NCBI GenBank assembly: GCA_948868795.1
Contig: CAQRDK010000003.1
Coordinates: 16,490-80,489 of the forward strand
DNA length: 64,000 nt
Direction: 5' to 3'
Origin: an uncultured Candidatus Saccharibacteria bacterium
GTDB taxonomy: Bacteria > Patescibacteriota > Saccharimonadia > Saccharimonadales > Saccharimonadaceae
Within the stretch, counting starts at the first letter, position 1. Each line of letters opens with the position of its first letter. Below the pieces are notes generated by a model. It was not told the origin of the DNA. It saw nothing but the letters and a program-made list of their open reading frames with translations, and searched no databases. Positions 30,990 to 39,667 of this stretch are shown here, piece by piece. The position numbers and the translations under genes were made by a program.

Positions 30990-32195
30990 CTATGCCGAAA
31001 CTTTGCTCACCAACGAATAAATCGGGAACAAAATCGCCATCACGATAAACCCGGCCATCAGCGCCATGATTACCATTAAAATCGGTTCAATCATCGTCGA
31101 GATCGCCGCAATCCGCTCGTCGAGTTCATCCTCATAAACTTGCGCTGCCCGCCCCAGCATCTCGTCAATCTTCCCCGACTGCTCGCCAGTCGCCGCCATC
31201 TGCGGCAAAAGCGGCATAATATATTCCCTACCCTTGAGCGCTACGCTCAGCGGTTTACCGCTTCGCACCATCGTCGACGCCTGCACAATCTGATCCTCGA
31301 ACACAATATTATTCACCGCCTCCCCCGCAATCCCCATCGCCTCCAGCATCGGCACCCCCGCCGACAGCAACATCTGCGCCGTCCGCGCAAACCGCGCATT
31401 ATACAGCCGAAGAAACAACCCCTTAAACAGCGGCACGTTCATCTTAAACTTCGCCCACGCTTTCGCCCCCACATCCGTCCGCTTGAACTGCACAAAGAAC
31501 CACGCCAAGAACCCGATAATCAGCAAAATCATCCACCAATAATCCACCACGAAGTTAGAAATCCCCACCATAATCTGCGTCATCTGCGGCAACGGCTCCC
31601 CGAGGTCGTCATACAAGTTCTCCACTTGCGGCACGACCTGCACCATCATAAAAATCACCACCACGATAATCACCAAAAGCACAATAATCGGATAAGTCAT
31701 CGCCCCGCGAATCTTCGAAATCATATTCGCGTCTTTTTCCTGCTGTTTCGCAAGCCGCGCCAAAGACACATCGAGCGTCCCCGACGCCTCACCCGCCGCA
31801 ATCAAAGACAAATAGACTTTATTAAACACTTCCGGATGCTTCGCAAACGCATCGTGCAGCGTCCGCCCCGCCTCGACCTGCGCCGCGATCTCCTCGACCA
31901 ACGCCTTCGTCGGTTTATCCTCCGTCTCCTCCGCAATCATGTGCAAACTATTCGAAAGCGGAAGCCCCGCCCCAACCAACGTCGCTAGCTGCCGCGTAAA
32001 CGCAATTCGCGCCTTTGTCGAAACTTTATTATTAAACTTCGACAAAAATCCATCGTCTTCCGCGTTCACTTTCTGCGGAATATAACCTTGATCGACCAAA
32101 ATCCGCCCCGCCGCCTGCTCACTTTCCGCCTGCACGCTACCGGTGACTACTCGCCCCGTCTTTCGATCTTTCGCCTTATAGTTATACCGCTTCAT
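30990..32195 (-). CDS. pilC: Type IV pilus inner membrane platform protein PilC
   Basis: Two T2SF domains: SKARIAFTRQLATLVGAGLP... and LFLRLYNARFARTAQMLLSAGVP, each followed by membrane helices (about 170-225 and 370-395). Begins YNYKAKDRKTGRVVTGSVQA as in PilC/GspF. 401 aa is typical. It anchors the PilB and PilT ATPases. It follows pilT by 44 nt with a GAGGAAAAGG ribosome binding site. Confidence 0.93.
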   Translation of the reverse strand: MKRYNYKAKDRKTGRVVTGSVQAESEQAAGRILVDQGYIPQKVNAEDDGFLSKFNNKVSTKARIAFTRQLATLVGAGLPLSNSLHMIAEETEDKPTKALVEEIAAQVEAGRTLHDAFAKHPEVFNKVYLSLIAAGEASGTLDVSLARLAKQQEKDANMISKIRGAMTYPIIVLLVIIVVVIFMMVQVVPQVENLYDDLGEPLPQMTQIMVGISNFVVDYWWMILLIIGFLAWFFVQFKRTDVGAKAWAKFKMNVPLFKGLFLRLYNARFARTAQMLLSAGVPMLEAMGIAGEAVNNIVFEDQIVQASTMVRSGKPLSVALKGREYIMPLLPQMAATGEQSGKIDEMLGRAAQVYEDELDERIAAISTMIEPILMVIMALMAGFIVMAILFPIYSLVSKVSA

Positions 32196-32238
32196 TTCCT
32201 TTTCCTCTAGTTCTCCGCCGACTCAAATCCCGCAAAAC

Positions 32239-33621
32239 TTACGCCCCTCGCGCCAGCCTCTCATACTCCGCCGTATCGACCGCGTATTCATGGCCCGCGT
32301 CGAAACTAATCGTCCCTGCCTTCACCAATCGTGCCAACTCCCGATCCATCGTCTGCATACCCTGGTCCACACCCGTCTGAATCGCCATGTCGAGCTGATG
32401 TGTCTTCCCCTCCCGAATAATCGCCCGGACAGCCGAGTTCGCAACCAAGATTTCCGTCACCGCAATCCGCCCGCCATCAATCTTCGGCACCAGCCTCTGC
32501 GAACAAATCCCCAAAAGCACATTCGCCAGCTGCGACCGAATCTGCGGCTGTTGATGTGCCGGGAACACGTCGATAATACGGTCGATCGACTGCGCCGCCG
32601 AGTTCGTATGTAGTGTCGCAAACACCAAGTGCCCCGTTTCCGCCACCGTAATCGCCGCCTGAATCGTCTCCAAATCGCGCATCTCACCGATCAGCACCAC
32701 ATCCGGATCTTCACGCAAAATCGACCGAAGCGCCGCCGCAAAACTATAAGTATCATAATGCACTTCCCGCTGCGCAATCACCGCCCGCTTCGAATGATGC
32801 GTAAACTCAATCGGGTCCTCAATCGTAATAATATGCACCGCTTTTTCCGAATTAATCTTATCAATCAGCGCCGCCAAAGTCGTCGACTTACCAGAACCCG
32901 TCGGACCAGTCACCAAGACCAAGCCATGCGGCCGCTCCGTAAACGTCGCCACTACCGCCGGAATCCCGAGATCATCAATCGACTTAATATTATTCGGAAT
33001 CAACCGAAACGCCGCCGCCAAGTTCCCCTTCTCATGAAACGCGTTCACACGGAATCGCCCCAGATCCCCAAACGCAAAGGAATAATCAAATTCCTTATCT
33101 TTCATCAAAATCTTCTGCTGATCTTCATCCAGCGTCGCAAACACCAACTTCTTCACCAACTCATCCGTCAAAATCGGATAAGTCGTCAGCGGCCTGAGCA
33201 CCCCGTCCATACGCAGCATCGGCGGCAACCCTACCTGGAAATGTAAATCCGACGCATCGTGCTTCACACATTCCTCAAGTAATGCCTCAATCGTCACATC
33301 CGTCGACAGCGGCGCCGCAGCTGCCGCCACCTCTGCCACAATTGTATCCACCGCCGGCTGAGCCGCGATCGCATCTTTCTGACCAGTCGCCCCCTTTGTC
33401 TTCGTCTCACCGGTGCCAGCACCCGCAGCCGCTTCTTCATTCTTCGCAGCTTCCGGCTTCGTCGCCTCCGCAGCACCAGTCGCCCCATTCTGAACCGCCG
33501 TCGAACCAGTCCCCATATTCATTGTCATAGGATCCAAAGCCGGCGTGTCTACCGGCGCAAACGGCGAAGTCGCCGCAGCCGCATTATTTTGATCAGTCTG
33601 ATTCGTCCCACTACTTTCCAT
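32239..33621 (-). CDS. pilT: Pilus retraction ATPase PilT, with disordered N-terminal extension
   Basis: ATPase for pilus disassembly. Core from about residue 105: ASDLHFQVGLPPMLRMDG, Walker A GPTGSGKSTT (about 240), Asp box HIITIEDPIEF, Walker B-like DVVLIGEMRD, and AIIREGKTHQLDMAIQTG near the end, close to classical PilT. The first 100 residues are Ala/Thr/Pro/Glu-rich low complexity (SGTNQTDQNNAAAATSPF...) and not found in standard PilT of about 350 aa. It has its own TATAAT 6 nt before the ATG, so it can be expressed apart from pilB upstream. Confidence 0.93.
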   Translation of the reverse strand: MESSGTNQTDQNNAAAATSPFAPVDTPALDPMTMNMGTGSTAVQNGATGAAEATKPEAAKNEEAAAGAGTGETKTKGATGQKDAIAAQPAVDTIVAEVAAAAAPLSTDVTIEALLEECVKHDASDLHFQVGLPPMLRMDGVLRPLTTYPILTDELVKKLVFATLDEDQQKILMKDKEFDYSFAFGDLGRFRVNAFHEKGNLAAAFRLIPNNIKSIDDLGIPAVVATFTERPHGLVLVTGPTGSGKSTTLAALIDKINSEKAVHIITIEDPIEFTHHSKRAVIAQREVHYDTYSFAAALRSILREDPDVVLIGEMRDLETIQAAITVAETGHLVFATLHTNSAAQSIDRIIDVFPAHQQPQIRSQLANVLLGICSQRLVPKIDGGRIAVTEILVANSAVRAIIREGKTHQLDMAIQTGVDQGMQTMDRELARLVKAGTISFDAGHEYAVDTAEYERLARGA

Positions 33622-33651
33622 ACTCGTATTATACCATAACCCTTTTAACTT

Positions 33652-35418
33652 TTACGCCAAATCGCTCGCTACCCTATTCACTTCTTCAATCGTCGTAATC
33701 CCCGACAGCGCCTTCAACATCCCGTCTTGCCGCATCGTCACCGTCCCCTTCTCCTTCGCGACCCGCATCACTTCCGCCGACGTCGCATGCGAAATAATCA
33801 ACTTCTGAATATCTTCATCCACATCGATCGCTTCATAAAGCCCGGCCCGGCCCGCATAACCGCCCGGCGAATCCTGATCCTCAATTCCCTTCACCAAGTT
33901 ATATCCATTCTGGTTCGCCACCGGCAAGCCTTTATATCCCAAATCTTCGCTCGTCGTCGCCACTTCCTCTTGCGTCTGCGGCAAAATCTCACCGACCACC
34001 TGATTGATCTCTTGTGTCTCCATTTCGCTACTCTGATATGAAGTTCGTTTCGCTGCCACCCGCCTGACCAACCGCTGCCCAATCACCGTATTCAAAGTCG
34101 ACGCCAGAAGAAATGGCTCAATCCCCATATCGAGAAGACGCGGCAAAATACCCGCCGCCGAGTTCGTGTGTAAAGTCGAAAACACCAAATGCCCCGTCAG
34201 CGACGCCTGCACCGCCAAGTTCGCCGTCTCCGAGTCGCGAATCTCCCCCACCATCACCACATCCGGGTCCTGACGCAAAATCGACCGTAGCCCCGACGCG
34301 AACGTTAGCCCCGCATCCGTATTCACCTGAATCTGATTTACCCCGTCCATCTTATACTCAACCGGGTCCTCCAGCGTCACAATATTAATCTTTTCCGACT
34401 TAATCCGCGCAATCAACGCATACAAAGTCGTCGACTTACCGGAACCCGTCGGGCCTGAAGTCAAAATCATCCCGTTCGGTCGCGAAATCCCTTTCAAGAC
34501 CGTCCTGAGCGCCCGCCCCGTCATCCCCATACTTTCGATATCCATCGACGTCCCGGTCTTATCCAAAAGACGAATCACCACCTGCTCCCCCCACACCACC
34601 GGTGAAATCGCAATACGAAGGTCGACCTCCTTATCGCTCACCACCACCGCAAACTGACCATCTTGCGGAATCCGGTGCTCATCAATCTTCAAATTCGACA
34701 AAATCTTAATCCTCGAAACCAGCGCCGGCTCAATCGCCTTCGGCAGTTCCATCACCTTCCGCAGCACGCCGTCAATCCGACACCGAATAATCAAGCTATT
34801 CTCTAGCGGCTCAATATGCACATCCGACGCCTTCGACTTCACCGCAAACTCCAGAATTGAAGTCAAAGCCTTCGAAATCGGCGAATCCTGCGTAATCGTT
34901 TTGACGTTACTCGACGCCTTCGCCTGCGCAACTTCCTGATTCGTAACCTTAACCGCTTGCTCGACACCCGTAAAGTCACCCTTATATTGCTTCAAGACCG
35001 CCTGAATCCCGTCGCTCGACGACATCACCGCCCTGACCGACTTCCCCGTAAACGTCGACAAATAGTCCACCGTCTGAATGTTCCCCACATCGAGCATCGC
35101 GACCACGAGCTGCCCATTCGACTCCCCGAGCGGCACCACCATCGACCGCTCTGCGACCTCTAGCGGCAACAGCGAGAACACCGCTTGGTCCATTTCTACA
35201 TTCTTCAAATCCACATACGGCACCCCCATCACCACCGCCGTCGCATGCGCAATCATCTCATTCGTCACGATTCTCTGCGCCGCCAAAGCTTCCATCAGCG
35301 GCCGCTTCGTCTGCGCCGCCTCCTGTTGCACCCGCTGCACTTCCGCCGGATCCGCCAACCCCTCGCTCACGAGAAGTTCGACTACCCGATCCAGACCTTC
35401 CTTCGTCAGTAGCGCCAC
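33652..35418 (-). CDS. pilB: Pilus assembly ATPase PilB
   Basis: GspE/PilB-type ATPase for pilus extension. N-terminal MshEN domain (GLADPAEVQRVQQEAAQTKR...), core with SDVHIEPLE, Walker A GPTGSGKSTTLYAL (about 330), DPVEYKMDGVNQIQVN and Walker B DPDVVMVGEIRD. After GQRLVRRVAAKRTSYQ the usual CxxC...CxxC zinc site is missing; only one Cys is seen in the protein. GTG start directly follows the TAG of the 110-aa gene upstream. 588 aa. Confidence 0.93.
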   Translation of the reverse strand: MALLTKEGLDRVVELLVSEGLADPAEVQRVQQEAAQTKRPLMEALAAQRIVTNEMIAHATAVVMGVPYVDLKNVEMDQAVFSLLPLEVAERSMVVPLGESNGQLVVAMLDVGNIQTVDYLSTFTGKSVRAVMSSSDGIQAVLKQYKGDFTGVEQAVKVTNQEVAQAKASSNVKTITQDSPISKALTSILEFAVKSKASDVHIEPLENSLIIRCRIDGVLRKVMELPKAIEPALVSRIKILSNLKIDEHRIPQDGQFAVVVSDKEVDLRIAISPVVWGEQVVIRLLDKTGTSMDIESMGMTGRALRTVLKGISRPNGMILTSGPTGSGKSTTLYALIARIKSEKINIVTLEDPVEYKMDGVNQIQVNTDAGLTFASGLRSILRQDPDVVMVGEIRDSETANLAVQASLTGHLVFSTLHTNSAAGILPRLLDMGIEPFLLASTLNTVIGQRLVRRVAAKRTSYQSSEMETQEINQVVGEILPQTQEEVATTSEDLGYKGLPVANQNGYNLVKGIEDQDSPGGYAGRAGLYEAIDVDEDIQKLIISHATSAEVMRVAKEKGTVTMRQDGMLKALSGITTIEEVNRVASDLA

Positions 35419-35751
35419 CTACTCGCCCTCCGCCTCAGGCTCGCCACCTTCTTCCTCTTCCGGCTCTTCCTCAACCGTCGTACAAGCTTCCAGCTCCGCC
35501 GCGTCCAGAATCCCGTTCTGATCCACATCCTCACACGCCCCGACATAAACTTCCACCGTCGGATTAATCGCTGCCCCGTTAAACACCTCTGGATCCGGCA
35601 CAACCAGTGCGCTATCTACTGGACTTACCAACGCCTTAAACTTCACCGACGCATCATCCGGATCGCCCATCAACGACTGACACACGAAAAACGCCGCCAA
35701 CGTCCCCACGCTCGCAATCAAAATCAAACTAAAAATATCCGATTGTTTCAC
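35419..35751 (-). CDS. EF-hand-bearing small pilus-locus protein, 110 aa
   Basis: One N-terminal membrane helix (DIFSLILIASVGTLAAFFVC) and an outside region with an EF-hand-like loop flanked by cysteines: CEDVDQNGILDAAELEAC (D-x-D-x-N-G-x-L-D-x-x-E). The C-terminus is very acidic (EEEPEEEEGGEPEAEGE). GTG start with GGAGG 7 nt ahead; stop abuts pilB. The same Cys-EF-hand unit is in the next gene, so both may bind calcium in pilus regulation, as PilY1 does elsewhere. Position corresponds to a PilP-like lipoprotein, but homology is not visible. Confidence 0.7.
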   Translation of the reverse strand: MKQSDIFSLILIASVGTLAAFFVCQSLMGDPDDASVKFKALVSPVDSALVVPDPEVFNGAAINPTVEVYVGACEDVDQNGILDAAELEACTTVEEEPEEEEGGEPEAEGE

Positions 35752-35778
35752 TTCACTTCCTCCATTCCCAAAAACATC

Positions 35779-36717
35779 CTAATCATCCGTCAAACCTTGC
35801 GCCTGACTACTCATATTCGTCAAACTCCTCGTCCCGGCCGAAGTTGTCGGTTTTGAACCCTTCGCTCGCACCGTCGTCTCGCCTTCAAGCGACATCTGCT
35901 CCGCCAAATAATATGCATTCGCCTGCGCATTCAAGCTCAACCCGGCACTGTTCCATTCCACCGTCGCCACCGTAATATCAAACTCACGTATCGACTTCTC
36001 AATATTATAAAGCACCGACAAAACCACCGCATCGCTCCCCTGATAACGCAAACTCACCGGTACCACCTCCACCCCCTCAATCTCCGTCGTAATCCGATCA
36101 TCTCGCGGTGCAATATTCTCCGGCTCCCAATTCGATTCAATGAAAATCTCATTCAAACTCGCCATCAACGCTTCCGTATTCTTCCGCGCTGGCAAGGCAT
36201 CCGGAATCACGCGCAGCGCCGAACACGCCTTCAAAGATTGTAGATATCTCTGCCGATCCGCATCATTCGTCGCCTGCGCCGCTAACTGATTAAAATCAAT
36301 CCGATTCCCCATCTCGTTATAGCATAATTTCTCAAACTCCTCGCTTCGCCTCCGCGCGACCGACTCAAGATCCGCATTCTGTGCCATCGTCTCAAACACA
36401 TTATACCGTAGCGAATTCGTCACGCTCGACAGCGCCACCGTATTCGGATTACACGCCTCCAACTCTTTATCATTCAAGCGCCCATTTCTATCCGTATCCG
36501 CGCAAATCCCGACATTCCGAATCGTCTGGTCATACGCCGAAATCGCTTCATTCTTCGCCGCAATAATCTTCGTATTAAACTTAATATACTTAATCAAGAA
36601 AATCGCCACGACCAGACAAGTCCCCAGAATCAACGACGCCGCCAAAACCTCCAGCATCGTAATCTGCTGCGCCTTCGAAATCTTTACTCGCTTGGTATCT
36701 GCCGGTTTATTCGCCAT
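35779..36717 (-). CDS. PilO-position protein with EF-hand motif, 312 aa
   Basis: N-terminal cytoplasmic stretch, one membrane helix (MLEVLAASLILGTCLVVAIF, about 21-45), then CADTDRNGRLNDKELEAC (about 72-89), an EF-hand-like loop framed by Cys, and a periplasm-like domain with helical and beta parts (EVVPVSLRYQGSDAVVLSVL). The position after pilN and the size and topology fit PilO, but sequence similarity to PilO is weak. It starts 1 nt after the pilN-like stop, with GGAGG. Confidence 0.65.
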   Translation of the reverse strand: MANKPADTKRVKISKAQQITMLEVLAASLILGTCLVVAIFLIKYIKFNTKIIAAKNEAISAYDQTIRNVGICADTDRNGRLNDKELEACNPNTVALSSVTNSLRYNVFETMAQNADLESVARRRSEEFEKLCYNEMGNRIDFNQLAAQATNDADRQRYLQSLKACSALRVIPDALPARKNTEALMASLNEIFIESNWEPENIAPRDDRITTEIEGVEVVPVSLRYQGSDAVVLSVLYNIEKSIREFDITVATVEWNSAGLSLNAQANAYYLAEQMSLEGETTVRAKGSKPTTSAGTRSLTNMSSQAQGLTDD

Positions 36718-36718
36718 C

Positions 36719-38152
36719 TTAATTTCCTCCGCTATTGCTTGAATTGCTCAAACATTCCGTATCGTTCGCATCACACGCCCGCGCTTCCTGCGCAAACATA
36801 TTTCCAATCTGAACATAAGAATCCGTCACATTCTGACCCATCGGCCCAATCGCAATCATATGCTTATTCGCAAACTTGAAAAACTCTTTCGAGAAAGTCA
36901 CCGTCGCCGTAAACCTCAGTACCAAGTTATCGCTCTCATCGCGTCCGTTCGCCGAACTTGTAATCTCTAGCCCATCCGGCGCCAACAAACAATCATTCGT
37001 CGAAGTCCACCGCACACTCTCGCCAACCAAATTACCCTTATAGTTATAGCACTCACTCATAAAATGCTCCACGCCATCAATCTGCCCGTCCGTCGACATC
37101 AAACCCTCCTCGTACCATTCCGTAAACTGCGGCGTCCGCCAAATCTTCACCCTAATCGGCGTCGGTTCCGGCACTTCCCCCGGCACCTCTTCGCCATCCA
37201 CCACCACCGTTGGCACTACCGGCTTCAAAACCTCTTCGCAAACTTCCTCGCCCCCTTCTTCGACCGTATTCCCCTTGTCATCTTCACGATGGCATTGAAT
37301 CTCCGTCGTCGTCTCATACCCCGGATAGCCCATCTCGACTTCCGCATTCGCGCTATAATGATACTCAATATCCGCATCCTCGAGCAAGCTCCGCACCGCC
37401 CCCTCGCAACCAGGCGTCGTCAAATCCCACCAAGCATAATAACTATTCCCCTCTTTCAGAGCCTGCCCCGAAGCATCTGCCTCGCTAATACACGCCGTCG
37501 GCAACTCTTTCCCGTCAATATCTACATAACGCCCGAAATCATATTTCGTCAGCTCCACCCCTTTCTTGAACGACTCCAAAACCCTATAATCAATCAACGG
37601 CGCCGTCCGCGCATCCGCCTGTCCCTCCATCGTCACGATATTTGTCGCCATGTCCGCCCGCAGCTGCGACAAGGTCACATCATCATCTCCTTGCGGCAGC
37701 ATCGCTCCCATCGCCCCGAACACCCGCGACAATACCGTCTTCTGCCCGAGAATATTCGAAATCCCCTGCAACTGCGCCTGGATCGTCACAATATCATCCA
37801 GCTCTGTATATTCATTCAACTTCGACGACATCAGCTCCAGCCGCCCGTCCTGGTTCGACATCGCAATATCTTGCCCGCTCTTAACCCCGAACAAGATCAC
37901 CACCGCCCCGACCGCCACGCTCGACACTACGATACAAATAAACAGTACCATATTGCGCATCCGCTGCGCCTTAATCATCTGCGCCTTCACCTCCGGCACG
38001 AGATTAATCTCATAAGTCGTACTAATCGACGACGAAACCACGCTCCCGTCTTTCGAAACCGGCCTCTTCGTCAGCTTCGCATATTCTTCCTTCAGCTTCT
38101 TCCAGATTTCTTGTAAATCATTCTTGAAGTTCGTCAAAAAGTTATCCATCAT
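36719..38152 (-). CDS. pilN: PilN-like pilus assembly protein, 477 aa
   Basis: A cytoplasmic N-terminus with YEINLVPEVKAQMIKAQRMRN (the PilN segment that binds PilM), a membrane helix (MVLFICIVVSSVAVGAVVIL, about 68-90) and a coiled-coil plus ferredoxin-like region (LELMSSKLNEYTELDDIVTI...). At 477 aa it is much longer than PilN (about 200), because of a Cys-containing C-terminal domain including a stretch with CHREDDKGN and DANDTECLSNSSN. ATG overlaps the pilM stop by 11 nt in another frame. Confidence 0.8.
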   Translation of the reverse strand: MMDNFLTNFKNDLQEIWKKLKEEYAKLTKRPVSKDGSVVSSSISTTYEINLVPEVKAQMIKAQRMRNMVLFICIVVSSVAVGAVVILFGVKSGQDIAMSNQDGRLELMSSKLNEYTELDDIVTIQAQLQGISNILGQKTVLSRVFGAMGAMLPQGDDDVTLSQLRADMATNIVTMEGQADARTAPLIDYRVLESFKKGVELTKYDFGRYVDIDGKELPTACISEADASGQALKEGNSYYAWWDLTTPGCEGAVRSLLEDADIEYHYSANAEVEMGYPGYETTTEIQCHREDDKGNTVEEGGEEVCEEVLKPVVPTVVVDGEEVPGEVPEPTPIRVKIWRTPQFTEWYEEGLMSTDGQIDGVEHFMSECYNYKGNLVGESVRWTSTNDCLLAPDGLEITSSANGRDESDNLVLRFTATVTFSKEFFKFANKHMIAIGPMGQNVTDSYVQIGNMFAQEARACDANDTECLSNSSNSGGN

Positions 38153-39191
38153 TCCCCCTTTCTGCTAAACCAATCGCCACCGCAAACTCGCTCGCAACCG
38201 ACGCGAGCACCTGCTGCTGCTCCGGCGTCACCCGCACCAACTGCCACGGATTACCCTGCATCGTCGGCACATTCGTCTTCGCCTCAATATACTCCGCAAT
38301 AAACGGAATCATCCCCGCAAATCCCGACAGCACAATCCCGCCGACCGGCGCATTCATATATTCCGACTTGAAAAACCGCATCGATTTCGAAAGCTCCGAC
38401 GCAAAACTCTCCAACGTCGAATCCAGCGCCTTAAACACCTGACCTTCGACTTTATCTTGCGCCAAACCAAACTTCAAAATAAACTGCCGTGCCTGATCCG
38501 GCTTCACCGAAAGCGACGACGACACCGTAGATATGAGCAACGCAAACCCGCCCGGAATCGACCGCACAAGCCTCGGCAACCCTCGATACATCATCACAAG
38601 ATCCGTCGACCGTTCCCCGAGGTCAATAATCATCCGCGCATCCTGCGCCCCGACCGGCGTGAGCGCCCGCGCCATCGCCAGCGACTCCGGCTCTTGCGCA
38701 ATCACATTCAGCCCATACGACTCAATCAACTCCATCCGTGCCTCTGCAAAATCCACCGCCGTCGAAGAAATCAAAACCTCCGCCTTCGTCGCATCATGCG
38801 GACACACCCCGAGCGACACATAATCTACCGTCGCCTCGTCAAGCGGCATCGGAATATATTTATCCAACTGATACTTAATCGAATTCAAAAGCTCCGTCTC
38901 CGGCAAATTATCTACCCGGACAATTGACGTAAACGTCTTCGACGCCGGCATCCCGACCGCCACATTATTCGTCGTAATCCCCGCCTGCTTCATCGCCCCG
39001 AGAATCGTCTCCCCGAGCCGCCGCTGCCCCGCCGCCGAGCCGTCTTCCAAGACTTTCCGTTCCACCGGCACATAAGCAAACTTCTGCAAAACCCAGCCGT
39101 GCGCAGCATTCCCCGCCAGCTGAACTAGCCGAATCGCCGTCGTCCCAATATCTAGTGCGAAAAAGTCGCCCACGCCGTGAATTAAACTCAT
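38142..39191 (-). CDS. pilM: Pilus assembly protein PilM
   Basis: Actin-like cytoplasmic ATPase. Start at ATG 39191, 6 nt after a minus-strand TATAAT. FFALDIGTTAIRLVQLAG (phosphate 1 loop), AVGMPASKTFTSIVRVDNLP, MIIDLGERSTDLVMMYRG (phosphate 2 loop) and IVLSGFAGMIPFIAEYIE are PilM features. 349 aa is typical. First gene of the minus-strand cluster pilM-N-O-x-B-T-C-pilin. Confidence 0.92.
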   Translation of the reverse strand: MSLIHGVGDFFALDIGTTAIRLVQLAGNAAHGWVLQKFAYVPVERKVLEDGSAAGQRRLGETILGAMKQAGITTNNVAVGMPASKTFTSIVRVDNLPETELLNSIKYQLDKYIPMPLDEATVDYVSLGVCPHDATKAEVLISSTAVDFAEARMELIESYGLNVIAQEPESLAMARALTPVGAQDARMIIDLGERSTDLVMMYRGLPRLVRSIPGGFALLISTVSSSLSVKPDQARQFILKFGLAQDKVEGQVFKALDSTLESFASELSKSMRFFKSEYMNAPVGGIVLSGFAGMIPFIAEYIEAKTNVPTMQGNPWQLVRVTPEQQQVLASVASEFAVAIGLAERGNDG

Positions 39192-39320
39192 GCTACCATT
39201 ATAAGCGTAAGCGTGCCAGAAATCAAGCACCCTCCCGCCCAAAAATCAAGCCCAATCGCCAAAACCACTCCCTCCACAACCGCTCGAGTTTTCCTCCTAA
39301 ATTGTTAATCGCTTAAACAC

Positions 39321-39413
39321 CGGGCAATTCCTCCTTCGGAAAATTACCTGCGCATTCTCTGGAGAGAAAACATAAATATTTACTTTCGCTTTCTCTTAGC
39401 GAAAGTAATTTTT
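39321..39413 (+). repeat. Partial small-RNA module M5 (hairpin half)
   Basis: CGGGCAATTC (39321) resembles the left ends of M2 and M6, and hairpin TTACTTTCGC/GCGAAAGTAA (39380-39408) with TTTTT has the same stem as M6 at 50668. The + promoter between is not convincing and no minus-strand mate is seen. Confidence 0.45.
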
Positions 39414-39499
39414 ATTTGCATCAACGTAATGCAAACTACACAAAACTCTCCGCCCCAGCCGCCGCCCCGCCAAATAAGTTAAATCCGTTGGGTGAACTT

Positions 39500-39634
39500 A
39501 TGAGTTCCTCGATATCGAAAATTGCAAAAAAAGGAATAAGTATGTGCTATATCGACAAAACTATCATGAAAACTTATTTTGGCGGTTGCGGAGGCCAGAG
39601 CGGAGAAATTCAGGCCAGAATGCAGAAGCCTTGA
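39500..39634 (+). CDS. Possible small protein, 44 aa (or 30 aa)
   Basis: ATG 39500 gives MSSSISKIAKKGISMCYIDK..., or ATG 39542 with AAAGGAATA upstream gives MCYIDKTIMKTYFGGCGGQS.... A hairpin with T-tail (39643-39668) follows 8 nt past the stop. Promoter not clear. It could be a peptide gene or chance. Confidence 0.3.
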   Translation: MSSSISKIAKKGISMCYIDKTIMKTYFGGCGGQSGEIQARMQKP

Positions 39635-39642
39635 GAAACTCC

Positions 39643-39667
39643 AAACTCTACAACGGTTGTAGAGTTT
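39643..39667. terminator. Bidirectional terminator
   Basis: AAACTCTACAA-cgg-TTGTAGAGTTT with T-runs; overlaps the stop of the FISUMP gene on the minus strand. Confidence 0.7.

Noticed and set aside
39416..39634. 72-codon ORF from ATG 39416.
   Set aside because: Its start lies immediately after a terminator hairpin with no promoter; only the shorter forms from 39500 or 39542 are kept as possible.
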